The notes beneath the pieces were generated by a model. The model had not been told where the DNA came from and made no database searches. It saw only the letters and a list, made by a program, of their open reading frames with translations. This document shows positions 54,037 through 54,105 of a stretch of 54,105 bases of DNA, piece after piece; positions within the stretch are counted from its first letter, which is position 1; every line of letters begins with the position of its first letter. The stretch is from Planctomycetaceae bacterium (GTDB lineage Bacteria > Planctomycetota > Phycisphaerae > Sedimentisphaerales > UBA12454). A program made the position numbers and the translations under genes. Where the stretch lies: NCBI GenBank assembly GCA_021371795.1, contig JAJFVK010000018.1:1-54105 (forward strand), written 5' to 3'.

Positions 54037-54105
54037 GTACTCGTCTGACGGAGGATAGGGCAACGCTGGGAAGCGACCCGAGCACCGTTAGACACTCGAA
54101 GCACC

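Noticed and set aside
54043-54105. tmRNA, RNase P RNA or 6S RNA at the right edge
   Set aside because: None of the known conserved starts of these RNAs can be matched in the visible 60 bases.

Overview
The window looks like a chromosomal segment of a planctomycete, probably class Phycisphaerae. The clearest sign is a secreted protein with a type I dockerin-like pair of Asp/Asn-rich loops followed by W-L, of the kind common in that group. Supporting signs are moderate G+C, many small lipoproteins, Tat substrates, and many short dispersed repeats between genes. The assignment is inferred from gene content; there is no rRNA in the window.

Layout. (1) 1-2856 is the right end of an integrative element: an E1/ThiF-like adenylating enzyme, a small unknown gene, an excisionase-like helix-turn-helix gene and a complete tyrosine integrase, abutting the 3' end of tRNA-Arg(TCG). 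The other end lies outside the window. (2) 2857-14384 is a mostly minus-strand housekeeping block: a Tat metallophosphoesterase, a DRE-TIM aldolase with 3-dehydroquinate synthase and apt, a primary-type sigma factor, and the cluster cmk-plsC-ispH-rpsA with a tandem-duplicated plsC, then a GAF-SpoIIE phosphatase. (3) 14541-31822 holds acylphosphatase, an ABC exporter, arfB, a PAP2 phosphatase, a divergent galactokinase, mnmG, acpS, a SurA-like foldase, mfd, pfkA, pepF and transketolase. The gaps carry modular dispersed repeats, and two repeat types lie in frame inside mfd. (4) 32144-35772 holds a hybrid histidine kinase, tRNA-Leu(TAA), a HAD phosphatase and a PPC-domain protein. (5) 35776-38793 is an AT-rich two-gene island: a large adenine-specific DNA methyltransferase directly abutting a PIN-domain nuclease. 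It is followed by about 950 bp without genes. (6) 39744-50599 holds a B12-binding-fold protein lacking the usual His, a seven-repeat propeller-dockerin secreted protein, an MFS-HEAT fusion, a small lipoprotein, der, and the group cdaA-ybbR-mscS. (7) 50754-54105 holds a lipoprotein, a thioesterase, two membrane proteins and an IS30-family insertion whose transposase has an in-frame TGA. A strong outward promoter stands at the right edge.

How the genes work together. Much of the window is core information processing and central metabolism: translation (rpsA, mnmG, arfB, der, two tRNAs), repair (mfd), isoprenoid, phospholipid, nucleotide and sugar-phosphate metabolism. Accessory material sits at three places: the tRNA-Arg element, the methyltransferase-PIN island and the IS30 copy. 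The strongest candidates for something undescribed are the methyltransferase-PIN pair, the coding insertions of dispersed repeats in mfd, the c-di-AMP cyclase linked to an MscS channel, and the MFS-HEAT fusion.
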